Shown piece after piece: positions 36,805-47,600 of a DNA stretch of 64,000 nucleotides. Position numbers and translations under genes: made by a program. Each line of letters opens with the position of its first letter. The first letter of the stretch is position 1. The notes under the pieces are model-generated. The model worked only from the letters and a program-made list of their open reading frames with translations. It made no database searches and had not been told where the DNA came from. The DNA comes from Burkholderiales bacterium (GTDB lineage Bacteria > Pseudomonadota > Gammaproteobacteria > Burkholderiales > Ga0077523): the NCBI GenBank assembly GCA_019745565.1, contig JAIESW010000001.1:1-64000 (forward strand), given 5' to 3'.

Positions 36805-37657
36805 GCTGGAGACTCACCCATTGGTCGGTGGTAAAGGCCTCGATCGCACAGGCGCCGTCGAGCTCGAGCTCCAGGCGCTTGAGCGTCGGCGCGCGCGCAG
36901 AGAGTCCGGCGATGTGGCGGCCCACGGCGGTCGATCCGGTGAACGAGACGACGCGCGGCGCCGGATGCAGCACGAGCGGCTCGCCGATCTCGCTCCCCGG
37001 CCCGACCAGCACGCTGAAGAGGCCCGCGGGGAAGCCCGTTTCCTCCACGATGCGCGCCGGCAGGAGGCCCGCGGTGACCGGGGTATCGCTCGAGGGCTTG
37101 AGCACGACGGCGTTGCCGACGGCGAGCGCGGGCGCGACGCAACGCAGGCAAAGATGCAGCGGCCAGTTCCACGGCCCGATCACGCTCACCACGCCGACCG
37201 GCTTGCAGTGCGCCTGGGATTCCTTGCGCGGCGCATCGACCGGCAGCAAGCGGCCTTCAACGCGGTACACGAGCGCGGCCGCTTCGAGCAAGATGTCCCG
37301 TGCCCACTGCCACTCGAGCTCGGCCTTGACGCGCGCGCTGCCCGACTCCTCGGTCAGCCAAGTGACGATCTCGGCGCGCCGTATCTCCATCACCTGCGCG
37401 GCGCGGCTCATCACCGCGGCGCGCTCCGCCGGAGGCTGGCGTGCCCATGCACGCTGCGCGTCGAGCGCCTTGTCGCAGGCGGCATCGAGATCGGCGCGGT
37501 CGCATTGCTGCCTCTCGACCATCAGCGCGCCGCTGTAGGGGTTGCGGTCCTGCAGGCGCCGCTTCAGGCCACCCGGGCGCCAGAGCCCCGCGATCGGCAA
37601 CAGGTCGAATTTGGGATGGGCCTCCGGCACGAGCCGGCCGCCGGGTAACCGTTCCAT
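36779..37657 (-). pseudogene. aldehyde dehydrogenase lacking its catalytic half
   Basis: The 292-residue frame is an aldehyde dehydrogenase of the benzaldehyde/vanillin type through the cofactor domain: RNPYSGALMVERQQ, VGVVSVIGPWNWPLHLCLRC, NAVVLKPSSDTPVTAGLL, ETGFPAGLFSVLVGPGSEIG and SFTGSTAVGRHIAGL. It then jumps in frame from LKRLELELDG to AIEAFTTDQWVSLQHEP, which is the normal extreme C-terminus. About 190 residues, including the catalytic Cys and the glutamate-containing stretch that follows LELGG, are missing; the join is near 36855. The usual length is about 480. The product cannot be a working dehydrogenase, though no stop or frameshift interrupts it. Confidence 0.88.
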
Positions 37658-37679
37658 GCAAGCACACTAACCAAGCGCG

Positions 37680-37883
37680 TCAGGGCCTTGCGCTTCTTTC
37701 TTGCTGCCTTATTCCGGCTTCGTGCGGTTCTCTACGCGTCGAGAGCAAAGCCTGGTACAGGCGGACATGATCGCCGGCCATCCGCGCTGCCGTAAGGCGC
37801 TCGACTAAGCACCTGCGCACGTGGCGCGGGTCGATCGCCACCGCGCGATGAACGCAATGCGCGCCTTCCTCGATCGAGTGCAC
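37680..37883 (-). pseudogene. possible glycosyltransferase C-terminal remnant
   Basis: A short frame whose middle, RRCLVERLTAARMAGDHVRL followed by YQALLSTRRE, resembles the last helices of family-4 glycosyltransferases (typically ...RFTAARMADDYVRLYRRLL). Nothing upstream supports the rest of such an enzyme. It fits the pattern of gene ends left in this region. Confidence is limited because the match is short. Confidence 0.4.
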
Positions 37884-38053
37884 GCTGAGCCAGTGGTTCC
37901 GTCATCGATAATCTCCGGAACGGCGCCGCACGGCCTATGCGCTCGCTCCCGGCGTCGTCAAGACCGAGCACTCAGGCTGGGGTCAACCGCGGGCTGGTGA
38001 AATCGGGCATCCTCGATCGCCACCTGCTTCGGACTGGTTCAGTGAGCTAAAGC
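37884..38053. other. intergenic stretch, possible SDR gene scrap
   Basis: No complete gene. On the plus strand 37933-37980 can be read AYALAPGVVKTEHSGW, which is like the conserved NALAPGVVKTE segment of short-chain dehydrogenases, but without any flanking match. A 7-bp inverted repeat, GTGAGCT-AA-AGCTCAC (38042-38057), overlaps the stop of the enoyl-CoA hydratase gene and might contribute to its termination. Confidence 0.3.
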
Positions 38054-39208
38054 TCACGCGCTCAAATCCGCCAATGGATGCGGCCTCCCCCTCCACGCCT
38101 CCCACGGCGCCGCGAAGTGCTCCGCCACCCACGCTTCGGTCATCCGATCCAAGGTCGGCGGCGTCCACTGCGCCTGGTTGTCCTTGTCCACCAGCCGCGC
38201 CCGCACGCCCTCGACGAAATCGGGATGCTCGCAGCATTGCAGGGCGACTATCAGTTCGACCTGGAACACTTCCGCCAGGCTCATCCGTTTCGCGCGCTGC
38301 CAAAGCTCCCAGATCAGCGCGAACGTCGTCGGAGATCCGCCGGCCAGCGCAGTCGCGGCGCCCCGCAACCAAGCGTCGTCTCCGTCGTACGCAGCGATCG
38401 TCGCCACCACTTCGGCAAGCGTGTCGCCGTCGGTCATCCGTGCGATGGTGTCCTCATGCTTGCGCACGTTCGATTCAGGCTTCGCATCAGTGGCTCGGGC
38501 AGCAAAGTGACGAAGCATCTTGGATAGCGCAATGCGGTTGGCCGCGCCCGAATCCGTCCAGGCGATCGAAGCCAATCCCTCCATCACCGCATCGCGATCT
38601 GAGCTCCGCAAGAAGTAGTCACCCAGGCCGACCGCCAGCGCATCGCTCCCGTTGAGCGGCGCCGCCGTCAGCCCCAGGAATAGACCTACCCGTCCCGGCA
38701 TCCGCGGCAGGAACCAGCTGCCACCCACGTCGGGGAATAGACCGATGTTGATCTCGGGCATCGCGATCCGGGAGGTCTCGGTGACGACGCGATGGCTCGC
38801 GCCCACCAACAACCCGAGGCCGCCGCCCATCACGATGCCGCTGCCCCATACCATGATCGGCTTCGGATAGGTGTGGATGCGATAGTCGAGCCGATACTCT
38901 TCGCCGAAGAAGGCGGCCGCCTGCGGTATCGGCCCCGGCCCCTGGTGCGCGAGGATCGCGCTGCGCAGCGAGCGCACGTCGGCGCCCGCGCAGAACGCCC
39001 TGCTCCCGGCCCCGTCGAGCACGACGCACGCGATCTTCGGATCGGCCGCCCACCGGATGATGGCCGCATCGAGCGCGCGGATCATGTCGAGCGTCAGCGA
39101 GTTGAGCGCCTTCTCGACGTTGAGGGTCGCAATGCCGACGAGGAAACCGCCGGCGGCCGGCACTTCGCGAACGAGGACAGCCGGCGGGCTCTGGGTTGCG
39201 TCAGCCAT
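38054..39208 (-). CDS. enoyl-CoA hydratase/isomerase family (3-hydroxyisobutyryl-CoA hydrolase type)
   Basis: A 384-residue crotonase-fold enzyme. The CoA-binding core shows ATLNVEKALNSLTLDMIRAL, SRAFCAGADVRSLRS, PKPIMVWGSGIVMGGGLGLL, TSRIAMPEINIGLFPDVGGS and FLPRMPGRVGLFLGLTA. The long C-terminal half with LAEVFQVELIVALQCCEHPD, GVRARLVDKDNQAQWTPP is typical of the ECH_2 / HIBYL-CoA hydrolase group used in valine breakdown. The Glu at MPEINIGLFPD matches the catalytic position of the group. The ATG at 39208 is used because the frame upstream carries no homology. It is monocistronic and divergent from the ZrgA-like gene. Confidence 0.88.
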   Translation of the reverse strand: MADATQSPPAVLVREVPAAGGFLVGIATLNVEKALNSLTLDMIRALDAAIIRWAADPKIACVVLDGAGSRAFCAGADVRSLRSAILAHQGPGPIPQAAAFFGEEYRLDYRIHTYPKPIMVWGSGIVMGGGLGLLVGASHRVVTETSRIAMPEINIGLFPDVGGSWFLPRMPGRVGLFLGLTAAPLNGSDALAVGLGDYFLRSSDRDAVMEGLASIAWTDSGAANRIALSKMLRHFAARATDAKPESNVRKHEDTIARMTDGDTLAEVVATIAAYDGDDAWLRGAATALAGGSPTTFALIWELWQRAKRMSLAEVFQVELIVALQCCEHPDFVEGVRARLVDKDNQAQWTPPTLDRMTEAWVAEHFAAPWEAWRGRPHPLADLSA

Positions 39209-39364
39209 GGTGGTGCTCGCGCTGCCCGCGGGTCGTGGTGTGCATGAAGGTTCCTCGGTGGATCGACAACCTGCGATTGTGGTGGACCAGCCGTATCCAG
39301 GGCAATGCCGCTTTCCCGCCTCCCGGAGCATTCGGGACTTTCGCCGGATCGGGCCCGGGACCGG

Positions 39365-39392
39365 TTGCGCTACACTGCGGCCGTCGTAATTT
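39365..39392 (+). promoter_or_regulatory. candidate sigma-70 promoter of the ZrgA-like gene
   Basis: TTGCGC (39365-39370) and TAATTT (39387-39392) are 16 bp apart and end 18 bp before the ATG at 39411. Both boxes match four of six consensus bases. This is a by-eye assignment in a 202-bp divergent spacer. Confidence 0.35.
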
Positions 39393-39410
39393 CACCTGCA
39401 CGAGAACACG

Positions 39411-39926
39411 ATGTATCCGAAATCCGCCCTGACCCTCGCCGTGCTCGCCGCCGCGCTCGCCTCCACTCTCCCCGCCCGGGCCGACGGTACCGCCGCCGCG
39501 CAATACAAGTCCGGCACCCTGACCGTCGATGTCTCCGGCCCCGACGTCAGCATGCAGCTCCGTCTGCCCATGACCCGCGCCGACACCTCGAGCGGCAACA
39601 AGCAGACGCTCGAACCGGCCGACGTCGTGGCTCGCCTGAAGGAAGCCGACAAGCTCTTCGTCTTCCCCGCCAAGGCCAAGTGCCTGGTGGAAAACGCCAA
39701 TGCCTTCGTCGTCGACACGCAGGGCCGCCCCACCAAGGGCGACGGAAACATCCAGGCCATGTACCGCTTCCGTTGCGACGGCGCCACCGCGGCCCGCATC
39801 GACACGCTCGGTATCCGCCTGGCGGACCAGCTGCCGGGGCTCGACAAGCTGAAGCTCCAGGTGGCTACCGACAAGGGCGAGATCAGCAAGGAGCTCTCGC
39901 CAGCCTCCGGCGACTTGACGTTGTAA
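39411..39926 (+). CDS. exported DUF2796 (ZrgA-like) protein
   Basis: A 171-residue protein with a Sec signal (LTLAVLAAALASTLPARA, cut after ARA). The mature part follows the DUF2796 pattern: GTLTVDVSGPDVSMQLRLPM, KEADKLFVFPAKAKCLVENA, IQAMYRFRCDGATAARIDTL and a C-terminal beta-rich stretch. The two Cys could form a disulfide. Members such as ZrgA take part in periplasmic zinc uptake and carry a His-rich loop. Here that loop is absent, so zinc binding is doubtful and the role uncertain. It stands upstream of the MalT-like regulator with a 70-bp gap. Confidence 0.65.
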   Translation: MYPKSALTLAVLAAALASTLPARADGTAAAQYKSGTLTVDVSGPDVSMQLRLPMTRADTSSGNKQTLEPADVVARLKEADKLFVFPAKAKCLVENANAFVVDTQGRPTKGDGNIQAMYRFRCDGATAARIDTLGIRLADQLPGLDKLKLQVATDKGEISKELSPASGDLTL

Positions 39927-39996
39927 TACAGGCGAGCCGGCCCGTCCGGCTCGTTCGCTCTTCGCAGCGGCGCGGCGCTGGCACATACTCGGTGCC

Positions 39997-42726
39997 ATGC
40001 TGCGACGCACGGATGCTTCCGCCGTCGAACCGCCCCCACCCGGACCACGCGCCGGTGGCGGGCTGTTGCGCACCAAGCTTGCTCCACCGCTGATCCGCGG
40101 CGACACCGTCGCGCGCGAGCGCCTGCAGGCGGCTCTCGACAAGGGGCGATACGCCAAGCTCGCGCTGATCCACGCCCCGGCGGGCTACGGCAAGACCACG
40201 CTCATGGTCCAGTGGATGAAGCACCTGCAGACGGTCGGCGAGCGGGTCGCGTGGCTCGGGCTCGACAGCTCCGACAACGACGTGTCGCAATTGCTCGTCG
40301 CGCTGCACGCGGCGATGCTGCCGCACGAACCGGATCGGCCGCTCGACCTGTTCGCCCTGATCAATCGCTGTGCGGCAGAGGAACAGCCCTTCACGCTGTT
40401 CCTCGACGAAGTCGAGGCGCTCACCGAGGCTGCAGCCTTGCAGCTGGTCGGCCAACTCCTCGAGTACTCCCCGCCCCAGTTGCACATCGTCATGGGTACA
40501 CGCAGCGTTCCGGATCTGCCGCTCGCGCGCCTGCGCGTACGCGGTGACCTGATTGAGATCGACGGCCAGGATCTGCGCTTTGCGCTGCGCGAAGCCGCAG
40601 AGTTCCTCTACGTGCGCTGCGGCGTGCAGTTGAGCAAGGCCACCATGAACGAGTTGCTGGAGCGGACCGAAGGCTGGGCCGCCGCCCTGCAGCTGCTCGC
40701 GCTCTCGCTGCGCCAGGGCACGGACCAGGACATGCTCCACCACCTCTCCGGCTCCCGCACCCAGATCATCGAGTACCTCGCGGTCGACGTGGTCGCCAAG
40801 CTGCCGGAGGACATGCGCGAGTTCCTGATGCAGACGTCGATCCTGCGCCGGCTGAGCGGCCCGCTGTGCAACGCGGTGACCGGCGCCAGCGACGGCACCG
40901 AGATGCTGCAGCGGCTCGAGAACGCCAATCTGTTCGTGCTGGCGATCGATCAGGAGCGGGAGTGGTACCGCTATCACGCGCTCTTCGCCGAATTCCTGCG
41001 CGACCGGCTGCTGCGGACTGCTCCGGAGTGCGCGGCCGCGAATGCCCGCAGAGCCTCGGACTGGTGCGCCGATCACGGCTTCCTCGCCGAGGCCGTCGAC
41101 TACAGCCTGCAGGCGCGGGACTACGAGACCGCGATCGAGCGCCTCCTCGCGTGCGTCGATCAACAGATCCAGAGCGGGCAGTTCCGGCGGATGCGCGGCT
41201 GGATCGCCGCACTGCCGGACACGGCCGTCGAGCGGGAGCCGCGGTTGTTGGTGGCACGGGCCTGGGCCGCCACCTTCTGCCAGGCGTTCGAGTTGGCCGA
41301 GCGCCTGATCGGCCAGCTCCGGCGCATCGCGGACAACCCCACGACTTCAGCGACGCTGCGCAAGTCGCTCGTCGCGCTGGAGCCGCAACTCCTGATCAGC
41401 ACCGGACGCATCGACCTCGCCGCCAAGCGCGCCGCCGCCGGCCTGCTCGATATGGGCCGCGATTCGCCGTTCGAGCGCGGCCGCACAGCGACGGCCCTCG
41501 CCTACACACGCATCGCATCCGGCCGGCATGAGGAGGCACAGCGGCTCCTGCGCGAGGCCGAGGCATGTCACTCCATGCCCCCTCCGAGTGTGCTCGGTCT
41601 GGTGTACGCGATGGGCTATTCGGCCTTACTGGAATTCAGCCTGGGCAATCTGTCGGGCGCGCTGCATTTGCTGCGTTCGATCGACCACCTGGTGACGGAC
41701 CAGGGCCGGACCGGACCGGAGACGGCCGACGTGTCCTTCCTGCCGGCATTCTTCATCGGCAACGGCGCCGAGATACTGTACGAATTGAACGAACTCGACG
41801 ACGCCGAGGAATGGCTCGATCGCCGGTTCGGTCTGATCGATTCGATCCCGACGGTCCAGTCGGTCTTGCTTGCCTACGTGGTGCGGGCACGCCTGCTGCT
41901 CGCGCGAGGCGAGCGCCAGGCCGCCGAGGAAGTCCTGCTCGCGGGCAGTCGGCATGCGCTGCGCAACGGCATCGAACGGTTGACCCATGCCGTCGAGTGG
42001 GAACGCGTCCGGATCGCGCTGACCGAGGGCGATGTCCCGCGCGCCCGTGTGCTCGCGCGGTCACTGGCACCCCATCCTCCGGCGGACGTGCCGCCCGCCC
42101 TGATCGAGACCTACGACGAGGTCAACGGCGCCGGCATCGAGACCATGCGGCTGCACCTGCACGACGGCGATCCGCAGACGGCGCTCGGCTGGGTGGACAT
42201 GCACATCGAACACGCCGCCGGGGCCCTGCGGCGACGGCGGCTGATGAAGCTGCACATCCTCCGGGCGCTCGCCCTGCGCGCCCTGGGACGGAACGAAGAG
42301 GCCGTCGACAGCATGGCAGCCGCCGTGACGCTGGCGGCCCCCATGGGAGCCGTTCGGTCTTTCAGCGAGGAAGGCAGCGGATGCCAGGCTTTGCTGAGCG
42401 CGTTGGCAGCGCGGCCCGGTCCTTGGGCGGACGAGAAGACCCAGGGGCACGTCAGGACGCTGCTTTCCACGTTCGACGGTGGTACCCCCGAGCCCGAGGC
42501 TGCCCAAGCCGTTCCCGCGGCCGTGGGCGATGACACGCTGTCCAAGCGGGAGGCTCAGATCCTCCAGCGGCTGTCGCAGGGGTACTCCAATCTGGCCGTC
42601 GCCCAGCAGCTCTTCGTCTCCACCCACACGGTCAAATGGCACCTGCGGCAGATCTACGACAAGCTGGGTGCCCGCAACCGCAGCCAGGCGATCTTCAGGG
42701 CTCGCCAGCTCGGCCTCCTGCAGTAG
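39997..42726 (+). CDS. MalT-type large LuxR-family regulator (LAL)
   Basis: A 909-residue signal-transduction ATPase (STAND class). The N-terminal NTPase has the P-loop HAPAGYGKTTLMVQW (about residue 55) and Walker B TLFLDEVEAL. A winged-helix region (YLAVDVVAKLPEDMREFLMQ, FLMQTSILRRLSGPLCNAVT, WYRYHALFAEFLRDRL) and TPR-like superhelix follow. The last 65 residues form a LuxR HTH (LSKREAQILQRLSQGYSNLA, VAQQLFVSTHTVKWHLRQIY, DKLGARNRSQAIFRA). Such proteins bind a small inducer in the TPR part, oligomerise and activate promoters. No target is obvious; the next gene is a chemoreceptor 230 bp away. Confidence 0.92.
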   Translation: MLRRTDASAVEPPPPGPRAGGGLLRTKLAPPLIRGDTVARERLQAALDKGRYAKLALIHAPAGYGKTTLMVQWMKHLQTVGERVAWLGLDSSDNDVSQLLVALHAAMLPHEPDRPLDLFALINRCAAEEQPFTLFLDEVEALTEAAALQLVGQLLEYSPPQLHIVMGTRSVPDLPLARLRVRGDLIEIDGQDLRFALREAAEFLYVRCGVQLSKATMNELLERTEGWAAALQLLALSLRQGTDQDMLHHLSGSRTQIIEYLAVDVVAKLPEDMREFLMQTSILRRLSGPLCNAVTGASDGTEMLQRLENANLFVLAIDQEREWYRYHALFAEFLRDRLLRTAPECAAANARRASDWCADHGFLAEAVDYSLQARDYETAIERLLACVDQQIQSGQFRRMRGWIAALPDTAVEREPRLLVARAWAATFCQAFELAERLIGQLRRIADNPTTSATLRKSLVALEPQLLISTGRIDLAAKRAAAGLLDMGRDSPFERGRTATALAYTRIASGRHEEAQRLLREAEACHSMPPPSVLGLVYAMGYSALLEFSLGNLSGALHLLRSIDHLVTDQGRTGPETADVSFLPAFFIGNGAEILYELNELDDAEEWLDRRFGLIDSIPTVQSVLLAYVVRARLLLARGERQAAEEVLLAGSRHALRNGIERLTHAVEWERVRIALTEGDVPRARVLARSLAPHPPADVPPALIETYDEVNGAGIETMRLHLHDGDPQTALGWVDMHIEHAAGALRRRRLMKLHILRALALRALGRNEEAVDSMAAAVTLAAPMGAVRSFSEEGSGCQALLSALAARPGPWADEKTQGHVRTLLSTFDGGTPEPEAAQAVPAAVGDDTLSKREAQILQRLSQGYSNLAVAQQLFVSTHTVKWHLRQIYDKLGARNRSQAIFRARQLGLLQ

Positions 42727-42958
42727 CCTACCGTCGCCTGACGGCGACAGCGCACGGAAACCCTACTGTGCGCCGCACAAAAACTATCCTTTCGGCTAGT
42801 CATGGCCGTGCCCTCTCCTGCCGATAATCCGGGTGCCTGGGAGATGGGAGCTCCCGGAGCGTTCTCTTGCCGCGCCGCACAATAAGCAACGTCGGGGGCA
42901 TGGATCGGAGCACCCGAGGTCTCCCCTGATGGATTTCTACTGAATCGGAGCGGCAGCC
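42727..42958. other. intergenic region before the chemoreceptor gene
   Basis: A 232-bp spacer that should hold the promoter of the chemoreceptor gene. No open frame of note, RNA or clear terminator is seen; CGGAGCGG (42946-42953) may act as the ribosome binding site for the ATG at 42959. Confidence 0.4.
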
Positions 42959-44593
42959 ATGTTGGGGAACCTGAAGATCGGCAAGCGCCTCGCCATCCTG
43001 GTGGGGGTGTTGAGCATCCTGTTACTCGCCGTCGGCATCATCGGCATCGCCGGGATGTCTTCCACCAATGAGCGCCTGCGCACGGTCTACGAAGACCGCA
43101 CCGTCGCGCTGCAGAAGCTCAACACGGTGCTGGACTACACGTACCGGAACCGCGGCCGCGTCGACGCCGCGTTCTACGAAGAGAACGTGGCCGAGGCACT
43201 GAAGGATCTGGGCAAGGTGGAGGAATACGCTGCCACGCTGAACAAGGCCTGGTCGGAGTACCTCGCCACGCACCTGACGGCCGAGGAGAAGGCGCTCGCG
43301 GACCAGGCCGACGCTGCCCTCGTGATCTTGCGCGAGGCGCGCTCTCAGGTGGTCCAGGCCCAGCGCACGCAGAGCCGTCCGGCCGCGTACGAGGTGTTCA
43401 AGACGGTTGGCTATCGCCAGAAGCTCTTCGTTTTCCGGGAACTGCTGGGCAAGCTGATCGACCTGCAGGTGCAAGTGGCCGACGCGGAGTACCAGGCCTC
43501 GATCGCGGAATCCAAGCGGATGCAGGCGCTGGCCGTGGGTGCGATCGCGCTCGGCCTGGTGCTCGGCATCGGACTCGCGTGGCTCATCATCCGTTCGATC
43601 ACCCGGCCGCTCGATGCGGCCGTGGCCATCGCCGACCGCATCGCCGGTGGCGATCTGTCGGGTGAGATCGAAGTCCGCGGGAAGGACGAGACCGCTCTGC
43701 TGCTGCAGTCATTCTCGCGCATGCAACACTCGCTGCGAACCCTGGTCGGTGAGATCAACGGCGGCGTCGAACAGCTGTCCAGCGCTGCAACCGAACTGGC
43801 CGCCGCTGCGCATCAAGTCGCGCAGGCCTCCGATGCGCAGAGCGAAGCGGCGTCCTCGATGGCCGCATCGGTCGAGGAGATGACCGTCAGCATCACCCAC
43901 ATCTCCGATCGCGCCACGGATACCCAGGCCATCTCGAGCGAAACCGGGCGCCTGTCGCGCGAAGGCGGTGCCGTGGTTCGGCGTTCCGCCGACGAGATGG
44001 AACTCATCGCCGAATCCGTGAACCAGTCGGCCACGAGCGTCCGGCTGCTGGGCGAGAAGTCGAAGGAGATCGCCCACATCGTGAGCGTCATCAAGGACAT
44101 CGCCGACCAGACCAACCTGCTCGCGCTGAACGCGGCCATCGAGGCGGCGCGCGCGGGCGAACAGGGTCGCGGCTTCGCCGTCGTGGCGGACGAAGTGCGC
44201 AAGCTCTCCGAGAAGACCGCCGGCTCCACCAACGAGATTGCCGCCATGATCCAGGCGATCGCCGACGGTACGCAGCACGCGGTGTCGACCATGGAAGAAG
44301 GCGTGACCAAGGTCGGTGCGGGCGTCGCACTTGCACGCGAAGCCGGTCAGTCGATCGTCGGCATCGAGGACGGATCGGCCCGCCTGCTGGGTGCCGTGAT
44401 CGACATCTCGAGCGCGCTTAAGGAACAGAGCCAGGCGAGCAACGACATCGCCAAGCACGTGGAACGCATCGCCCAGATGACCGAGGAGAACAGTGTCGCT
44501 GTGCGCGAAACCGCGAAGGCGAGCCAGGCCCTGGAAGATCTCGCCACTTCGCTGCAGGCGAGTGCCGGGCGCTTCCGGGTCCACGCCGGCTGA
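42959..44593 (+). CDS. methyl-accepting chemotaxis protein
   Basis: A 544-residue chemoreceptor with classic topology. It has a first membrane helix (about 10-32, [20 protein letters not shown]), a four-helix-bundle periplasmic sensor (about 33-190), a second helix ([20 protein letters not shown], about 192-212), HAMP ([20 protein letters not shown]) and a signalling domain. Its hairpin tip is [60 protein letters not shown]. It should signal to CheA/CheW at the pole. There is no C-terminal CheR-docking pentapeptide (it ends RFRVHAG). No che genes lie nearby, so this is an orphan receptor. It is followed after 22 bp by a GGDEF-EAL gene. Confidence 0.95.
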   Translation: MLGNLKIGKRLAILVGVLSILLLAVGIIGIAGMSSTNERLRTVYEDRTVALQKLNTVLDYTYRNRGRVDAAFYEENVAEALKDLGKVEEYAATLNKAWSEYLATHLTAEEKALADQADAALVILREARSQVVQAQRTQSRPAAYEVFKTVGYRQKLFVFRELLGKLIDLQVQVADAEYQASIAESKRMQALAVGAIALGLVLGIGLAWLIIRSITRPLDAAVAIADRIAGGDLSGEIEVRGKDETALLLQSFSRMQHSLRTLVGEINGGVEQLSSAATELAAAAHQVAQASDAQSEAASSMAASVEEMTVSITHISDRATDTQAISSETGRLSREGGAVVRRSADEMELIAESVNQSATSVRLLGEKSKEIAHIVSVIKDIADQTNLLALNAAIEAARAGEQGRGFAVVADEVRKLSEKTAGSTNEIAAMIQAIADGTQHAVSTMEEGVTKVGAGVALAREAGQSIVGIEDGSARLLGAVIDISSALKEQSQASNDIAKHVERIAQMTEENSVAVRETAKASQALEDLATSLQASAGRFRVHAG

Positions 44594-44615
44594 TCCGGCC
44601 CGGCACGCAACGACG

Positions 44616-47600
44616 ATGCCCATGAAGGCCGCGAACAACCGTGCCGCACGACCCGGCGCATCCGTCGATGCGTCGGCGGAGGATGCGACACCTGGAGTCA
44701 CCGTGATTCCATCGGCGCATCTGACGCCCGCGCGGTCGATGGAGTCGGCCGACGCGCGCCTGCGCGCGGTGCTGCGGCTCGGGTCCTTCTGGTATTGGGA
44801 GCTCGATGCGGAATGCCGCTTCATCTCGAGTTCGTTCGGCCGGGATGAGCAGGCCGGTGCGCGTGCGCACGATCGCATCGGCAAGGCCGCCTGGGAAGTG
44901 GGGCAGTTCGCGCACTCCGACGCCGCGTTCCGGCGCTGGCAGGCCACACTCCTTGCGCGGAAGCCGTTCCGCAACGTCGTGCATTTTCGCAAGAGTGTCG
45001 ACGGGCAACTGCGCTGGGTGCGCACGCACGGCGAACCCATCTTCGACGAGCATGGACGGTTCCACGGCTACCACGGTCTGAGCGAGGACATCACCGAGCA
45101 CGTGTCGGCGGAGCATCGCTACCGCGAACTGGTCGAACTGTCCCCAGACGGCACGATGATCCTGTGCGACGGCCGCATCGTGTACGCGAACCAGGCCGCG
45201 GCAACATTGTTCCAGGTGCCCAACCCGTCGGACCTGGTCGGCCGGCGCGCCGTCGAGTTCGTGCATCCGGCACAGCGCGAGGAGGTCGTGGAGTGTCTCT
45301 CGACGGTGCTGCGCGACCGTGAGGTGCCCCCCGCGCTCGAATTGCGCGTGCTGGGCCCAGACGGACGCGAAGCGGTGGTCGAGTTCTCCGGGCGGTTCCT
45401 GGAGTTCGACGGCAGACCGGCGATCCAGGCAATCGCGCGCGACGTGACCGAGCGCCACGAGGCCCGCCACAGGATCCGACGCCTCACCAATCTGTATTCC
45501 GCGTTGAGTCGCACGAACGAGGCGATCACCCGCCTCACCACGCCCGACGAAGTGTTCGACGCGGTCTGCCGCATCGCCGTGGAGTTCGGCCGCTTCAGCA
45601 TGGCCGGCGTTGCACTGCTGGATGGTGAGACGCGCCGCGTGCGTCCCGTCAAGGCAGCGGGCAACACGGCGCTGTTCGAACGTCTCGGCGCGCCGGATGC
45701 CGGCGGGCCCGCAACCGAAGGTCCCACCGCCGCGGCCCTGCGCACCGGAGCCCCGGTCATCTGCCAGGACGTCGCCGTAGAGGCGTGTGCCCTGCCCTGG
45801 CGCGATGCCATGCTGCAGGCGGGCTTCCGCTCGTCGGGCAGTTTCCCCATCGCGCGCGGCGGTCAGGTCGTCGGCGCACTGGTGCTGTACGCGTCGGAAG
45901 TCGACTTCTTCGACCAGCAGCTGCAGGAACTGCTGGCGCGATTGACCGCCAGTGTTTCCTTCGCGCTCGACGCGATGGAGAAGGAGAGCGACAAGCGCGC
46001 GGCCCGGCAGGCACTGGAGGATCGACAGAATGCGCTGTCGACTCTGCTCGATCATCTCCCGGGCATGGCCTTCCGTTGTCGCCCCGACGACGCCTGGACC
46101 ACCGAGTTCGTCAGCGAAGGCTGTTACGAGCTCACCGGCTACCGCGCCGAAGACCTGGTCGGCAACCGGCGCATCTCCTATGCCGAGATCATCCACCCGG
46201 ATGACCGTGCGCGCGTCCACGAGGAGGTGCGGCGCGCCGGCACCCACCGGTTCGTGCTTCGCTATCGCATCGTGACCGCTGCCGGCGAAACCCGCTGGGT
46301 GTGGGAACAGGGGCAACTGGTCGGCACCGCCGCTGGTGACGAGCCACAGCTGGAGGGCATCATCCAGGACGTGACCAGCCAGGTGACGGCCGAGCGGCTG
46401 CTCGACGAGCACCGGCAGAAACTGCTGCTCACCCTCGACGCCGCCGACCTGGGCCTGTGGGATTGGAACCTCACGACCGGCCGCGTCTTTCTCGACCGGG
46501 CGACGGCGCGCATCCTCGGCCTGGGCGACGGCGAAGTCGAGGGTCCGGGCAACATGTGGTTCGATCGCATCCATGCGGCCGACGCCGGCGCGGTGACCGA
46601 CGCGATCCGCAATCACCTCGCGGGGCGTACCGACCGCTGTCACGGCGAGTACCGGATGTGCCTCGGCTACGGCGCGTTCGCGTGGGTCGGCACCAGCGGG
46701 CGGGTGATCGAACGATCGCCGGACGGCCGGGCGCTGCGGATGGTAGGCACGGTCGTCAACATCGCCGAACGCAAGCGCTCCGAAGAACGGCTCGCATTCC
46801 TCGCGCACTACGACGAACTGACCGGCCTGCCCAATCGCACGCTGTTCCGCGACCGGCTGCACACCGCGATCGCGCGGGCACGCCGGACACGCAAGCAGCT
46901 CGCCGTCATGGCCCTGGACCTGCACCGGTTCAACCAGATCAACGACACGCTGGGCCACGCCGTCGGCGACCAGATCCTGCGCGAAGTGGCGCAGCGCCTG
47001 CGCTCCTGCCTCCGTGACGTGGACACGATCGCCCGGCTCGGCGGTGACGACTTCACGCTGCTGATCGAGGACATCGACCATCCCGGCGATCTCACGCGCG
47101 TGGCGGAATGCATCCAGAGCTCCTTCTCGCTGCCGCTCCACGTCGACGCGCGGGAAGTCTTCGTGAGCGCGAGCATCGGCATCGCGCTCTACCCGCGCGA
47201 CACCGAGAACACCGACGAACTCATCCGCTACGCCGATGCCGCCCTTTATCGAGCCAAGGGGCTGGGGGGCAACGCCCACATGTTCTACGACGCCGAAATG
47301 GGATCGCGCACCGTGGCCCGCCTCAAGCTCGAGAGCGAACTGCACCGCGCGCTGGAACGCGACGAGTTCTTGGTGCACTACCAGCCCAAGGTATCCGTGG
47401 ATACGCTGCGCATCACCGGGGCGGAAGCACTGGTGCGCTGGAACAGCCGCAATGGCGTGATCTCGCCGGCCGAGTTCATTCCGATCGCGGAAGAGACCGG
47501 ACTCATCCTCGACATCGGCCGCTGGGTCATGCAGACGGCCTGCACCCAGGCGATGCAATGGCAACGCGCCGGCCTGCCGCCCATCGGTGTCGCGGTCAAC

